NCBI RefSeq assembly: GCF_019670105.1
Contig: NZ_AP023032.1
Span: 3,032,972 to 3,096,971 of the forward strand
Direction of reading: 5' to 3'
Origin: Agarivorans albus
GTDB lineage: Bacteria > Pseudomonadota > Gammaproteobacteria > Enterobacterales > Celerinatantimonadaceae
DNA: 64,000 nucleotides
Shown here: positions 18,258 to 30,549 of the stretch, piece after piece
Position numbering within the stretch: position 1 is the first letter of the stretch
How the letters are laid out: each line of letters opens with the position of its first letter
Made by a program: the position numbers and the translations under genes
Notes under the pieces: model-generated
What the model saw: the letters and a program-made list of their open reading frames with translations, nothing else
What the model was told of the DNA's origin: nothing
Databases searched by the model: none

Positions 18258-18971
18258 ATGCAATCACTAGAAGCAATTAGTATCGTTGGTAAACGGATGC
18301 GACTAATGCTATGGGGCTTAGTTGCCTTAATTTTAATTTGTTTGGTGGGTTTCCCTAGCGAACTGGGCTTAGATATTGAACCAATGAAACACAGCCCTTG
18401 GGTATTTAGTTTTCACACGGTTATGGAAATGCTGTTTGGTTATCCCGAACTTATCTTAGAGAACGGTCAAATCATCGACAATGACCTGCATTTTGCTCCC
18501 GCTGAACCACTGTCACTCACTATGCGCCTTGTTGCAGTGGCTATATTTTTCACCACTAGCCTCATTATGGCTTGTTTGATTTGGCAAATTGACCGTTTGT
18601 TCTTAGCCTACAGTAAAGGCAAGGTTTTCACTCAAGAAACCACTCGCAGTTTTCAATATATTGGCTGGGCATTAGTTGCGCTATTTACAGTAAACAGTAT
18701 TGCGAGCTATCTCATCGAGCAATTAGTGTTTCCTATGGAAATGCCGATTGGCTTGCCTTTCCCACCACCTCCAGAAGATGTATTTGGCTTTATGCCACCG
18801 CCGCCTCCAGAACACCTATTTGGCCTTATTCCACCGCCTCATGAATGGGTAAGCTTGGAGTATATACAGTTAGACTTCCCATTACTTCTAGCAGGCTTGT
18901 TTATGATTATGGTCGCCCACGTGATGAAGTTGGGCATGCAAATTCAAGCCGATGTTGACGCAACCATTTAG
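18258..18971 (+). CDS. DUF2975-like membrane protein with a proline-rich insert
   Basis: 237 residues with about four membrane segments (residues 12-32, 88-112, 133-155 and 205-230). The order and the small XRE gene 12 bp downstream match the widespread DUF2975/XRE gene pair. Unusual is the stretch at about residues 166-198, which holds three proline runs each followed by an acidic/phenylalanine or histidine unit: PPPPEDVFGFM, PPPPPEHLFGLI and PPPHEW. It lies between the third and fourth membrane segments. Function unknown; such pairs are presumed to form a membrane-linked regulator. Confidence 0.7.
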   Translation: MQSLEAISIVGKRMRLMLWGLVALILICLVGFPSELGLDIEPMKHSPWVFSFHTVMEMLFGYPELILENGQIIDNDLHFAPAEPLSLTMRLVAVAIFFTTSLIMACLIWQIDRLFLAYSKGKVFTQETTRSFQYIGWALVALFTVNSIASYLIEQLVFPMEMPIGLPFPPPPEDVFGFMPPPPPEHLFGLIPPPHEWVSLEYIQLDFPLLLAGLFMIMVAHVMKLGMQIQADVDATI

Positions 18972-18983
18972 CAGGAGCGAGCA

Positions 18984-19202
18984 ATGACGATAGTAATTAA
19001 TCTAGACGTAATGCTAGCCAAAAGAAAAATGCGTTTGAACGATCTGTCAGACGCTGTGGGCATATCCGTTCAAAACTTATCGATTTTGAAAACAGGCCGC
19101 GCCAAAGCCATTAGGTTTTCAACACTAAGCGCAATTTGTCAGGTTTTAGAATGCCAACCTGGCGATTTACTCGAGTATCAGCCGGAGCAAGATGCTCGCT
19201 AA
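18984..19202 (+). CDS. XRE/Cro-family small regulator
   Basis: 72 residues, almost all helix-turn-helix: MTIVINLDVMLAKRKM, then LSDAVGISVQNLSILKTGRA as the HTH and LSAICQVLECQPGDLLEY as the typical YozG-like ending. It follows the DUF2975 gene by 12 bp with AGGAG before the ATG. It likely regulates its own operon, possibly under control of its membrane partner. Confidence 0.88.
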   Translation: MTIVINLDVMLAKRKMRLNDLSDAVGISVQNLSILKTGRAKAIRFSTLSAICQVLECQPGDLLEYQPEQDAR

Positions 19203-19251
19203 TTCGATAAGACCAAACAGCAGAATTCAATAAAGTTACAAGGAACTAAAC

Positions 19252-19752
19252 ATGAACTACCGACTTAAACAAAACCTAAGACTGTTCGCACCTGTTCTTG
19301 CTTTTGCATTCTATTTTTCGGGTTTGCACGCAGAAGAAGTTCGCAATCTAGAAAACTTAAGCGACCCGTTTGTAGTAGTAGATTATGATGCCTCTATCGC
19401 TAACTTACCGAGCGATAAACAAGCTCTTGCAAGAGACTGGCGAAAGCAAATGCTCGCGTTAGAACAGCAATTAGAAAACGCTGAAAACAACGATAAGCTC
19501 AAAGTAAACGTCACCTTCAATACACTTTATCAGCAGTTAGATCAGCTATTCGCTGACAACCAAACTGATTTGATAAAGGTAAATGTACTAGCAAACTTAA
19601 GTAACGAAGAACAATTACAAGCTTTGGAGCTATGGCGAGATATCCAACTTAAAGAGATAGATCTGCTAAGTCACAATTATAGTGAAACCGAAGAACAAGA
19701 ATTGTACAAAAAATACGCGAAGCTAGACGCAATTTTAGCTTCTATTGATTAG
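19252..19752 (+). CDS. Secreted or periplasmic protein of unknown function
   Basis: 166 residues. A signal peptide is visible (basic start, hydrophobic LFAPVLAFAFYFSGLHA, cleavage before EEV). The mature part is acidic and mostly helical (many Glu, Leu, Gln), with SDKQALARDWRKQML and NEEQLQALELWRDIQLKEI suggesting long helices. No family recognised. It lies 49 bp after the XRE gene on the same strand, with AAGGAA before the ATG, so it may belong to that transcript. Confidence 0.6.
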   Translation: MNYRLKQNLRLFAPVLAFAFYFSGLHAEEVRNLENLSDPFVVVDYDASIANLPSDKQALARDWRKQMLALEQQLENAENNDKLKVNVTFNTLYQQLDQLFADNQTDLIKVNVLANLSNEEQLQALELWRDIQLKEIDLLSHNYSETEEQELYKKYAKLDAILASID

Positions 19753-20151
19753 TTAAACTATTATATTGCAATTGAACGAATGTTCGATTAAACATCTTCT
19801 ATTAGCCTCTAGCCAGCGTGAAATATAGCGATTGCTAAGATACCCAAGCAATCGCTTATAAAGCTGCATATCATTGTCCGCGCCCTCTTTTTATAAAGCC
19901 TTTACACTTTCTCACATGTCAATTTCGTTATCTCACAAGACGTTGAATTTCTTTGCTTAGTTTGACCAATTCTTGAGTTTTCACTATTCGATTTGACCTA
20001 AAAATTATATCAATCCAATACTAAGGAGTAACAAAAAATACACATTAGAATCACGTTGATAAACGTGCTCTTTAACGAGTGGTATGGTCACGCTACAGGA
20101 AATCATGTGTGACTAGTTCGTTGGTAACTTTAACGGAATAGGGACACCTAA
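19753..20151. promoter_or_regulatory. Upstream region of the GH11 gene
   Basis: 399 bp without a gene. The only clear element is the perfect inverted repeat CACGTT-GATA-AACGTG at 20052-20067, 85 bp before the GH11 start, a possible operator. No confident -35/-10 pair was assigned. Confidence 0.35.
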
Positions 20152-20961
20152 ATGAAAACTCCAATGTTAGCGCTAACATTAACCCTTAGCTCTTTACTCT
20201 TAACCGCTCCAAGCACGGTAAGTGCGGCAAGCATAGGCAAAACCATCTGCGATCCAGCAGCGGATTCCGGCAACGGGTATGGCTCTGGTTACTACGGCGG
20301 CCACTTTTATTCATGGTTTGAATTAAGCCAAAACAACATTAAAACCTGTGATGTAAAAATTGGTTTTTATAACGATGCCGGCCGCCACTATCGCGCTGAA
20401 TGGAATATGGCAAAATCTTGGGGTGAAGATGCCATTGGCGGACTTGGCTGGGATAAAGGGGCGAGATATCGCAAGATTGGTTACAACGTTGGCGAGCTAA
20501 CCAGTAACTCCAATATTCAAAAAGCCTTAGTAGCCCTATATGGTTGGTCATGTAGTGGCAGTACCTCGCAAGAATACTATGTTGTAGATACTTGGAAGGG
20601 GCCTGGGCAATTTGTACCTTGGGATGAAAATGCTGGCGCGCCGGCAAAAAGTAAAGGCACCGTTTACGCCAATAACGCCACTTACGATGTATACCTTGTA
20701 GACCGCAACGGCGCACAATATTGTGGCAGTGGAGAAAACCGAAGCTTCAAACAATTTTGGAGCGTACGCCGTTCACCCACTGCCCACGGAAACAACCAAG
20801 AGCTAAATTTTGGCCCACATGCCAACCGCTGGGATAATTCCGATCTAGGTTTTAAAACAGATGGATTAGCCAATGGTTACCAAATCTTAGCCATTGAGGT
20901 GTTTGGCGATGCAAACATCAATCACAAAGGTGCTGTAGACCTATCGCTTTGGTTACGATAG
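20152..20961 (+). CDS. Secreted GH11 family xylanase-like enzyme
   Basis: 269 residues with a signal peptide (cleavage likely after VSA, residue 25). The rest follows the GH11 jelly-roll order: RYRKIGYNVG, LYGWS then QEYYVVDTW with the nucleophile position E141, SKGTVYANNATYDVY, FKQFWSVRRSP, and the acid/base strand GYQILAIEVFGDA with E249. GH11 enzymes are endo-1,4-beta-xylanases. Differences from classical members are six or so cysteines, an insert after the nucleophile strand (KGPGQFVPWDENAGAPAK) and AIEVFG in place of ATEGYQSSG, so the substrate may differ. No carbohydrate-binding module. Probably acts outside the cell on seaweed or plant xylan. Confidence 0.82.
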   Translation: MKTPMLALTLTLSSLLLTAPSTVSAASIGKTICDPAADSGNGYGSGYYGGHFYSWFELSQNNIKTCDVKIGFYNDAGRHYRAEWNMAKSWGEDAIGGLGWDKGARYRKIGYNVGELTSNSNIQKALVALYGWSCSGSTSQEYYVVDTWKGPGQFVPWDENAGAPAKSKGTVYANNATYDVYLVDRNGAQYCGSGENRSFKQFWSVRRSPTAHGNNQELNFGPHANRWDNSDLGFKTDGLANGYQILAIEVFGDANINHKGAVDLSLWLR

Positions 20962-20980
20962 TGCCTAACTAAACCTAATA

Positions 20981-21012
20981 CGAAGCTAAGTGTTGTGTAA
21001 CGCTTAGCTTCG
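20981..21012 (+). terminator. Stem-loop after the GH11 gene
   Basis: 10-bp perfect stem CGAAGCTAAG / CTTAGCTTCG with a 12-nt loop, 20 bp after the stop. There is no T run, so it may be an RNA 3'-end stabiliser rather than a true intrinsic terminator. Confidence 0.5.
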
Positions 21013-21034
21013 AAACGCATGGCAAGAAGCAATT

Positions 21035-22042
21035 ATGAAGACTTATGGATGGGTACTCTCTTTAGCTGGCTCCTTTATCGCGGGCTACCTCGTTGCTGTT
21101 ATCTACCATCCAAAGTCTAGCACTGAGGTTTTCTATCATGAAAACTCACAAACAGATTTAGCAACACTGGAAAACCCTGTAAATAGCAGTGCTAAAAATA
21201 CAGATTTATTATTTAGAAATAGTAACTTAGAAGATAATTTCGCCAATCAGCCTGTTAGCAAACCAGCACAGGTTCTCGTTAAACACACTCCAGATAACAT
21301 AGAGCTAAGCAACAAAGCACAGAATGAAGCTAAACCAAATAAAGCAGCCCAGTTCGATGCACTAAAGCACGCTATACAAAATAATCCTGCAAGCTTAGCG
21401 AACTCAATTGAGCAACTAGCCGTGCTTAACGTAGATAACCCTGATTTTGATTTACTACTCTCTGCTATTCAAAGCAGCGCTATCCCAAACAGTGAGCAAG
21501 CCTTGCTGGGCTTAGCAGAGCAGTACGCCATGCTAAGTGATGCCCAGTCTCAGCAGAAGTTTCTTTCGCTGCTAAGCAGCGCTTCGGAAATTAAGTCTCC
21601 GCTGCTGGTACAAGGCTTGGTAGACCTAGCAACACTAGAGCAAACCGATACCAATACACGAGTAGAAGCCTTAAGTTTGTTAAAGCCTTATCAAATCACA
21701 GATCCAGAGCGACAAGTAATTACGAGTGAATTGGAACAGCAAGTACTAACAGCCAATGGTGATGAAGCAGAAATGTTGCTATCTCAGCTGATGCGCTTTA
21801 GCCACAATCAACAGCGCTCAGGCATTGCTAGCGATATGCTTTATAACAGTTCACAAGCAATCCAACTTGCAGTACTAAACAACATTAATAGCGGCAGCAT
21901 TCCTGCAGCGGATGACTTGAAAACCAAGCTATTAGATATGGCCAGCGATCAACAAGATTCCTTGTGGTTTGAAGCACAGCAAACCCTACTCACCTCTTTT
22001 GATTTAAGCCAACAAGAATACGCACGTCTTAGCGCTAACTAA
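21035..22042 (+). CDS. Membrane-anchored helical protein of unknown function
   Basis: 335 residues. One N-terminal hydrophobic segment (residues 4-24, WVLSLAGSFIAGYLVAVIY) serves as anchor or uncleaved signal. A low-complexity linker rich in Asn, Ser and Lys follows, then about 230 residues of helical pairs (for example PLLVQGLVDLATLEQTDTN and VEALSLLKPYQ) resembling HEAT- or TPR-like repeats. No family recognised. It follows the GH11 gene by 73 bp on the same strand and converges on the galactosidase operon. Confidence 0.6.
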   Translation: MKTYGWVLSLAGSFIAGYLVAVIYHPKSSTEVFYHENSQTDLATLENPVNSSAKNTDLLFRNSNLEDNFANQPVSKPAQVLVKHTPDNIELSNKAQNEAKPNKAAQFDALKHAIQNNPASLANSIEQLAVLNVDNPDFDLLLSAIQSSAIPNSEQALLGLAEQYAMLSDAQSQQKFLSLLSSASEIKSPLLVQGLVDLATLEQTDTNTRVEALSLLKPYQITDPERQVITSELEQQVLTANGDEAEMLLSQLMRFSHNQQRSGIASDMLYNSSQAIQLAVLNNINSGSIPAADDLKTKLLDMASDQQDSLWFEAQQTLLTSFDLSQQEYARLSAN

Positions 22043-22048
22043 CTTAGC

Positions 22049-24163
22049 TTAAGCTTGGCGCGTTACGTTAATCAACATCGCGGTTTCTGGATCCATAATG
22101 GGTAACTGTAAGCCTAAGTTCATTAAACTCTCACCGCTAAGCAGACATGTTTTCTCAAGCCAGTTAGGAAACTTTTTCATAATGTGTTTAAAGTCTGGTT
22201 TATCCAATACTTCAACTTTATAAAGGGCTTGAGGCTGTAAGTTGATTAGCTTTAGTCTGCCCGGCAAAGTGTAAGCTGGCATAGACAACTGCACCGCCCA
22301 GTATACGCCTTCGCCTTTATCTTGGTCTAACACGCCATAAGCTTGCCAGCTATTATCACTAGCATTTAACTGATGAAAAGTGCCGGAATGCAGCAAGGGC
22401 CTCAGTGATTTATGTAAGGCAATATAGTGCGCAAACTGCTCTCGCTCTTTGGCATCAACTGCTACTGGATCTAACTCTACGCCCATATGGCCAACCAATG
22501 CGGTTAACCCCCTAAACCCAATGCTATGTTGTCGATAGGTGGTGTGGCTATGGGCAAGGCCAATGTGTGAGCCCATCACTTCTGGTGGGAAAAAGTACAA
22601 CATCGCTGGCTGCATAATTTGTCGCTCTAGCGCGTCATTGCTATCTGAGAGCCAAAATCGATGGCTGCGCTTTAAAACTTCGTAGTCAATGCGACCGCCG
22701 CCCGAGGAACAGCTTTCGATTTCCAGCTCGGGGTGGCGTTTAGCCAATTCGTCCACCAAGGCATAAAAGGCTTGAGTTTGACCATGCACCGCCGCTTCAC
22801 CTAGGTGGCTTGGTTGAACTAGCTCGCGGTTCATGTCCCACTTAATATAGGCAATAGCATATTCACTTAACAGGCTATCTAAGCGCTCAAGCAAATAGGC
22901 AAACACCTGAGGATTTTGTAAATCGAGTACATATTGGTAACGACCCGTTTTTTGTTGATAACCGGCCTGCCCCAATACCCATTCAGGGTGTTTACGATAC
23001 AAATTTGAGTCGGGGTTAACCATCTCTGGTTCAAACCATAAACCAAACTCCATGCCTAATGCATGCACATGGTTTATCACTTCTTCTAAGCCTTGCGGAT
23101 ACTTTTGGTTATCTAAAAACCAATCTCCCAAACCTGCTTTATCGTGCTCTCGACCAATAAACCAGCCATCATCAATAATAAAGCGCTCTACACCAATATA
23201 TGCTGCTAAGCTGGCCATTTGCTTAATGTAAGCAGGATCGTGGTCAAAATAGATCCCTTCCCAGGTGTTAAGGTGCACCGGTCTTGCTTTATCTGCTTCA
23301 GGAAAGCGAAGAATGTGACTACGCACATAATGGTGAAAGTTAGCGCTCATTGCGTTTAAGCCAGTGCTGGCGTAAGTCGCCATCAACTCTGGAGTTTGGT
23401 AACTTTCGCCTTTAGTCAAGCGAACTTCACCACTAAGCAATAACTCTTCGGCTTGTAACCAACGTCGCCCATCGGTTTTTACACCGCTTTGAATACGGTG
23501 ATTACCACTCCAAGCGAAATGAAAACCAAACACTTCTCCCACTTGGTGAGAAAAACCTTTGCTGCCGATAATCGCTCCCGGAAAATACTGGTGTGAAGTA
23601 CGCCCACGACGGTTCTCTTGGCTTATTATCCCCCGCTCCAAGGGCTGACGGTGCTGCTGAAACTCTTTAGTCCAGCGGCCATGTAATGATAACAGTTCAT
23701 CGCAATAGGCTGGCAAAGGCAGGGCCAGCGCCAAGCGCTGCAAATTATAAGCTTGTTCGCCAAGGTTAGTTACCTTACTTTGCAAGGTAAGCACATCACT
23801 CGCCTCATCAAGGCTTACACTTAAGCTAAGCGCTAATTCTGCACGGCTATCTACGGCTTCTACAATTAACTTGCTATGACCTTCAAGGGTGGCGTTAGCG
23901 GTAAAGCTTGGGCACCAATCTTTACCGGCGCGGTTTCCCTCTAAGCCTGGGCTCGAGAACCACCCTTCACTGGCCTCGGGGCAAAGGGTTAACGGCACGT
24001 CTTCATCTAAGCTTGCTTCAGGCACCGGCCGGCTAATGGCATCCAGCAAGGCTTCATCGATTGGGCCATTAAGCTTTGCGCCCCAATAAATGATTTCTGG
24101 TAGGCTGTTGGTTTGCTTTAACAGCAAGCTACTGCTTCGCCCGAATAAATGAAACAAGCTCAT
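22049..24163 (-). CDS. GH36 alpha-galactosidase
   Basis: 704 residues, normal for GH36. It hydrolyses terminal alpha-1,6-galactosides such as melibiose and raffinose. Recognisable: ERFIIDDGWFIGRE, the nucleophile aspartate in AYIKWDMNRE, and ESCSSGGGRIDYEVL, followed by the acid/base aspartate in FWLSDSNDALER. No signal peptide, so cytoplasmic. The ATG at 24163 lies only 5 bp after the lacZ stop, so the two genes form an operon with lacZ first. Transport and regulator genes for galactosides are not in the window. Confidence 0.94.
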   Translation of the reverse strand: MSLFHLFGRSSSLLLKQTNSLPEIIYWGAKLNGPIDEALLDAISRPVPEASLDEDVPLTLCPEASEGWFSSPGLEGNRAGKDWCPSFTANATLEGHSKLIVEAVDSRAELALSLSVSLDEASDVLTLQSKVTNLGEQAYNLQRLALALPLPAYCDELLSLHGRWTKEFQQHRQPLERGIISQENRRGRTSHQYFPGAIIGSKGFSHQVGEVFGFHFAWSGNHRIQSGVKTDGRRWLQAEELLLSGEVRLTKGESYQTPELMATYASTGLNAMSANFHHYVRSHILRFPEADKARPVHLNTWEGIYFDHDPAYIKQMASLAAYIGVERFIIDDGWFIGREHDKAGLGDWFLDNQKYPQGLEEVINHVHALGMEFGLWFEPEMVNPDSNLYRKHPEWVLGQAGYQQKTGRYQYVLDLQNPQVFAYLLERLDSLLSEYAIAYIKWDMNRELVQPSHLGEAAVHGQTQAFYALVDELAKRHPELEIESCSSGGGRIDYEVLKRSHRFWLSDSNDALERQIMQPAMLYFFPPEVMGSHIGLAHSHTTYRQHSIGFRGLTALVGHMGVELDPVAVDAKEREQFAHYIALHKSLRPLLHSGTFHQLNASDNSWQAYGVLDQDKGEGVYWAVQLSMPAYTLPGRLKLINLQPQALYKVEVLDKPDFKHIMKKFPNWLEKTCLLSGESLMNLGLQLPIMDPETAMLINVTRQA

Positions 24164-24168
24164 AGCAA

Positions 24169-27342
<3,174 letters not shown>

Positions 27343-27447
27343 CTAAGCCCTAACGGGCGGATATACCAATTGCAGTGATAACAAGTTTATTGGCTGATTT
27401 TAGTTGGCCTATCTCCGCAAAAATGAGAGCGTACTCACGAAAGCAGG

Positions 27448-27459
27448 AAAACGTTTACA
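27448..27459. promoter_or_regulatory. LacI/GalR-type operator candidate upstream of lacZ
   Basis: GAAAACGTTTAC is a near-palindrome around a central CG, as in LacI/GalR family operators. It is about 160 bp upstream of lacZ. A further perfect inverted repeat, CTTGTTATC (27328) and GATAACAAG (27377), lies nearer the gene. No regulator gene is adjacent. Confidence 0.4.
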
Positions 27460-27531
27460 CAAAAGTAAATGAAATGTAACTACTAGCGAGTAGTTACATT
27501 TGGTTTAGTAGAAAAACAAAGCGTAAAGCGC

Positions 27532-28479
27532 TTAGGAAATTTGGGGATTTTTGCGTGCTAGTCGCGCACTAATCACCCCAAGAACAGCAAGTATGAATAT
27601 GCCAAAGGTACTTGGTTCATTGATACGCGTAATAGAAGGATCGGAAGGGTCTCGCGCCCAAACGTTTAAGTGCGATATAGCCTGGGCACTATTCCCATTC
27701 GGATTAAGAAAATCCCCAGTATTTAAACTACCAGATAGCTTATACGGGGTATTAAAGTTTAAACTTGAAGCGGGATAATCACTTAATTCCTGAGCAAAAA
27801 TATCGATAAAGTCGAAGTCGTAAAGTATAAAACCATTACCCGCTTTTATAGAGAACACAAGATGGTCGAAAGTCGCCTCACCTAACAACTGAGATACTTG
27901 GTCGATAATACTTGGATCGGTTTCTATAACCCAATCTACTGCCTTGCACTCGCCGTTATCATCATCCACACAAGTAAACGTCATGTTTAGCAGAGCGTCG
28001 ATATCAAGGAATAATCCACCACTAGCAATTGGCCCTGCCTGATCATAGTTCACCGCTAATTGGTCATTCTGCCCTATCGCGCCACCTACACTAGCCAAGT
28101 GAATCCAGCCTGGGTCATCGGCAATGCCTGCAGGAAAGTCATCCAAATTTTGCAGCTCTTCTGGCTCAATAAAAAATAAAGAGTTATCAGGCCCATACTT
28201 AGTATTGAGCAAACCATCGTCTTTTTGACCAATATTCACCTGAGGATCGTTCGCGTTGCCGTCATCATTTCCATCAAACACCAAACAAGCACTGGCAGAA
28301 TAAGATGGATTGACGCCTCCCAACAATTCACTTGCCTCTCCTGATTCCATAATAGAATTTAAGGTAGCACGAGAGGGGTCACACACTCCGCCCACCACGA
28401 AGCTTGTTACTGGTGTAGCCCAAAGGCTGAAGGAAGATAGAATGGCAAAGAAGCCGACCACAATAGGCAAAGTTTTCAT
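27532..28479 (-). CDS. Secreted PEP-CTERM-type protein
   Basis: 315 residues. It has a signal peptide (MKTLPIVVGFFAILSSFSLWA) and a C-terminal sorting signal: the EPST motif, a hydrophobic span (FGIFILAVLGVISA) and a basic end (RLARKNPQ). Such proteins are processed by an exosortase and exported, often with exopolysaccharide. The body is Asp/Asn-rich (VFDGNDDGNANDPQ) with one cysteine pair around the CVDDDNGEC region. The function of the body is not recognised. No exosortase gene is seen in the window. Confidence 0.72.
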   Translation of the reverse strand: MKTLPIVVGFFAILSSFSLWATPVTSFVVGGVCDPSRATLNSIMESGEASELLGGVNPSYSASACLVFDGNDDGNANDPQVNIGQKDDGLLNTKYGPDNSLFFIEPEELQNLDDFPAGIADDPGWIHLASVGGAIGQNDQLAVNYDQAGPIASGGLFLDIDALLNMTFTCVDDDNGECKAVDWVIETDPSIIDQVSQLLGEATFDHLVFSIKAGNGFILYDFDFIDIFAQELSDYPASSLNFNTPYKLSGSLNTGDFLNPNGNSAQAISHLNVWARDPSDPSITRINEPSTFGIFILAVLGVISARLARKNPQIS

Positions 28480-28777
28480 AAAACTAACGCTCTTTTTGGT
28501 ATAGCCGATGCTGATAACGATACCAATAAAGTCCCATTATTAGTGATATCTAAGTAAAAGCATAAACTAAGCCACCAGTTATAAGTAACCTCATTTCAAT
28601 AACTTGAATTTTCTAATAAAAAATCAAATTATCAGCATGTAAAAAACTTGGACAGTTGTAACAACTATTTTACACTGATAATTTTATCTAATAATCAGTT
28701 ACTTACTAATAAGATTTAGATAGAGCGAACGCACTTCAATTGCTACACTGCGGCAAAGAATTGCAATAGGAAAAACA

Positions 28778-29263
28778 ATGACCACCGTATACTACCTACA
28801 ACAAACTCAGCTTGAGCAACTCAACGCTAAGCCCCTTCCAGAACATGTAAGAATTGAAGAAGTAAAAACCAATCAGGCTGAGCTAAGTCGCCAGTTTTAT
28901 AGCGAAGTAGGAAAACACTGGCAATGGAACGATAAGCTTGTGTGGACAGAGCAACAGTGGGCCGACTATACCCAGCCAGCAAACTTACGAACCTTTGGCG
29001 CTTATTCAGGTGAGCAATTTGTCGGTTACTTTGAACTAAATAAACATCAAGATAACAGTGTAGAAATCATCTACTTTGGTCTAGATAAAGCATTCTTTGG
29101 CCAAGGCTTAGGCGGCGGTTTACTCAGCCAGTGCATTAAAACGGCATGGCAATGGCAAGCAACACGTGTATGGGTACACACCTGTGATTTAGACCACCCG
29201 GCAGCACTTGCTAACTATAAAGCTCGAGGTATGGCGCTTTATAAAACCGAGCTTGAAGAATAA
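28778..29263 (+). CDS. GNAT-family N-acetyltransferase
   Basis: 161 residues. Acetyl-CoA binding region GQGLGGGLLSQCIKTAW with the preceding VEIIYFGLDKAFFG, then WVHTCDLDHPAALANYKARGM as the family's beta6-beta7 end. Substrate unknown. A strong hairpin follows the stop. The gene is flanked by the MITE at 29300. Confidence 0.85.
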   Translation: MTTVYYLQQTQLEQLNAKPLPEHVRIEEVKTNQAELSRQFYSEVGKHWQWNDKLVWTEQQWADYTQPANLRTFGAYSGEQFVGYFELNKHQDNSVEIIYFGLDKAFFGQGLGGGLLSQCIKTAWQWQATRVWVHTCDLDHPAALANYKARGMALYKTELEE

Positions 29264-29265
29264 AA

Positions 29266-29296
29266 TTGGCGTTCATCCTATTTCGATGAACGCCAA
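29266..29296 (+). terminator. Hairpin after the GNAT gene
   Basis: 12-bp perfect stem TTGGCGTTCATC / GATGAACGCCAA with a 7-nt loop, 3 nt after the stop codon. No T run follows; the mobile element starts 4 bp later and may have displaced it. Confidence 0.55.
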
Positions 29297-29299
29297 CTA

Positions 29300-29561
29300 G
29301 GGTCTGTTGATCTTTGATGTTAAAATTTTGTTCGAGATAAGCGGGCTTTAATCGCGGCGAGCACTTAGAAGCCTAGTGGGCTAAGCAAGAAGTGCTTAAC
29401 AAAGAGTAAAGTTCGCTTATCCGAACCCTTCGGGCAGCATTTCTTAGCCATTTATTCAGCGTTAGCGAGTGATAATTAAGCCCACTTAACTGCACACTCA
29501 CTGCCTTTCCTAAATGGCTAATAAATTACTGCAAAAACCATCAGCAAAGATCAACAGACCC
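29300..29561. mobile_element. 262-bp MITE with 17-bp terminal inverted repeats and TA flanks
   Basis: Left end GGGTCTGTTGATCTTTG is matched exactly by the reverse complement at the right end. TA lies on both sides (29298-29299 and 29562-29563), as expected of a TA target duplication. An internal perfect inverted repeat TTAGCCATTTA / TAAATGGCTAA lies near the right half. No reading frame that could be a transposase. The TA duplication points to an IS630/Tc1 or IS5-group transposase acting in trans; the parent element is not in the window. Confidence 0.85.
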
Positions 29562-29578
29562 TAATAAGCTTGGTTAAA

Positions 29579-30454
29579 CTAAAGCTGTAGGTAGCATAAA
29601 TCTAGCTGTTCACCATCTACTGGTGGGCACCAGTAATAAGCGGTGCTTAGTGGGCGGCTAAATTCAAACAAGCCATCTTCAATACCATCTTCACAACCCA
29701 GCATACGTTTTAGCTGCGCCTCAAAAGGGTAAAAGCTGTTAGCAAAACACACAAAGTTTAAACCACAATCTTGCTGCTCTATCCAAGGTAAGCTGCGGCG
29801 TAACATAAAGGCTTCTGGAGTAAAGCTCTCTTGAGCTGTGCGACGCACGTGAGCTGAAGGTGGCGACTCTGGAAATTCCACATTGTCACTTTTGCGGCGA
29901 CCGATAATATCATCTTGATGTTTGCTTGGCAGGCTATTGAAATGTTTAAGTTGATGTTGCCACTTTTGCACCGCTAGCATGGTTGAACCAGCAATGCCCT
30001 TCTCGCCAGTTAAGGCTACCACTTGCTCAGCGTTGTCTTCTGGATTTTCGGTGCCATCTACGTAACCCGATAGATCTCGTCCCTCTCGGTGACAAAAGCC
30101 ATCTACTTGTTCGTTTAAACTAAAGCTTGGCACTAAAACATCTAACCACTCTTGCACACGCAGCATCACTTCACCAGGATCGCTGCCACTTGCTCGCAGC
30201 CATAAATCATCTTGGTTAGCTGGACTGGTGCGTTTTGGCCCTTGAATACTCTCGGCACTCTTTACACCTTCTACTACAGTGTTATTCATAGCGAGCAATG
30301 GCTGGCCAAAACCAATCACCGTATCTTCTGCTCGGTAAAGCGCTTGAATTTGACTTAAACAATCAGCTAGGGCCTCACGGTTAACGAGGCTAAAGCGCAA
30401 AAAACTAGCATGATGCTGTTGAGACTTAAGAATAAGAGGTTGAACTAACGACAT
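29579..30454 (-). CDS. Dyp-type haem peroxidase
   Basis: 291 residues, the length of class B DyP enzymes (YfeX/DyPB type). The family motif GXXDG is present as SGYVDGTENPEDN, with the catalytic aspartate in it, and the proximal haem histidine is probably in SAHVRRTA. The C-terminal FVCFANSFYPFEAQLKRMLG matches the family. No signal peptide, so cytoplasmic or encapsulated; no encapsulin gene adjoins. These enzymes oxidise dyes and porphyrin-like substrates with hydrogen peroxide. Confidence 0.9.
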   Translation of the reverse strand: MSLVQPLILKSQQHHASFLRFSLVNREALADCLSQIQALYRAEDTVIGFGQPLLAMNNTVVEGVKSAESIQGPKRTSPANQDDLWLRASGSDPGEVMLRVQEWLDVLVPSFSLNEQVDGFCHREGRDLSGYVDGTENPEDNAEQVVALTGEKGIAGSTMLAVQKWQHQLKHFNSLPSKHQDDIIGRRKSDNVEFPESPPSAHVRRTAQESFTPEAFMLRRSLPWIEQQDCGLNFVCFANSFYPFEAQLKRMLGCEDGIEDGLFEFSRPLSTAYYWCPPVDGEQLDLCYLQL

Positions 30455-30549
30455 AAAAATTTCTCATTTAACAATCACTGCCTAGCAGTATAAGTAATTT
30501 TGTCGGGAAGTAATTTGATACGGGGTAAAAAAATTTTTAAAACGAAAAA

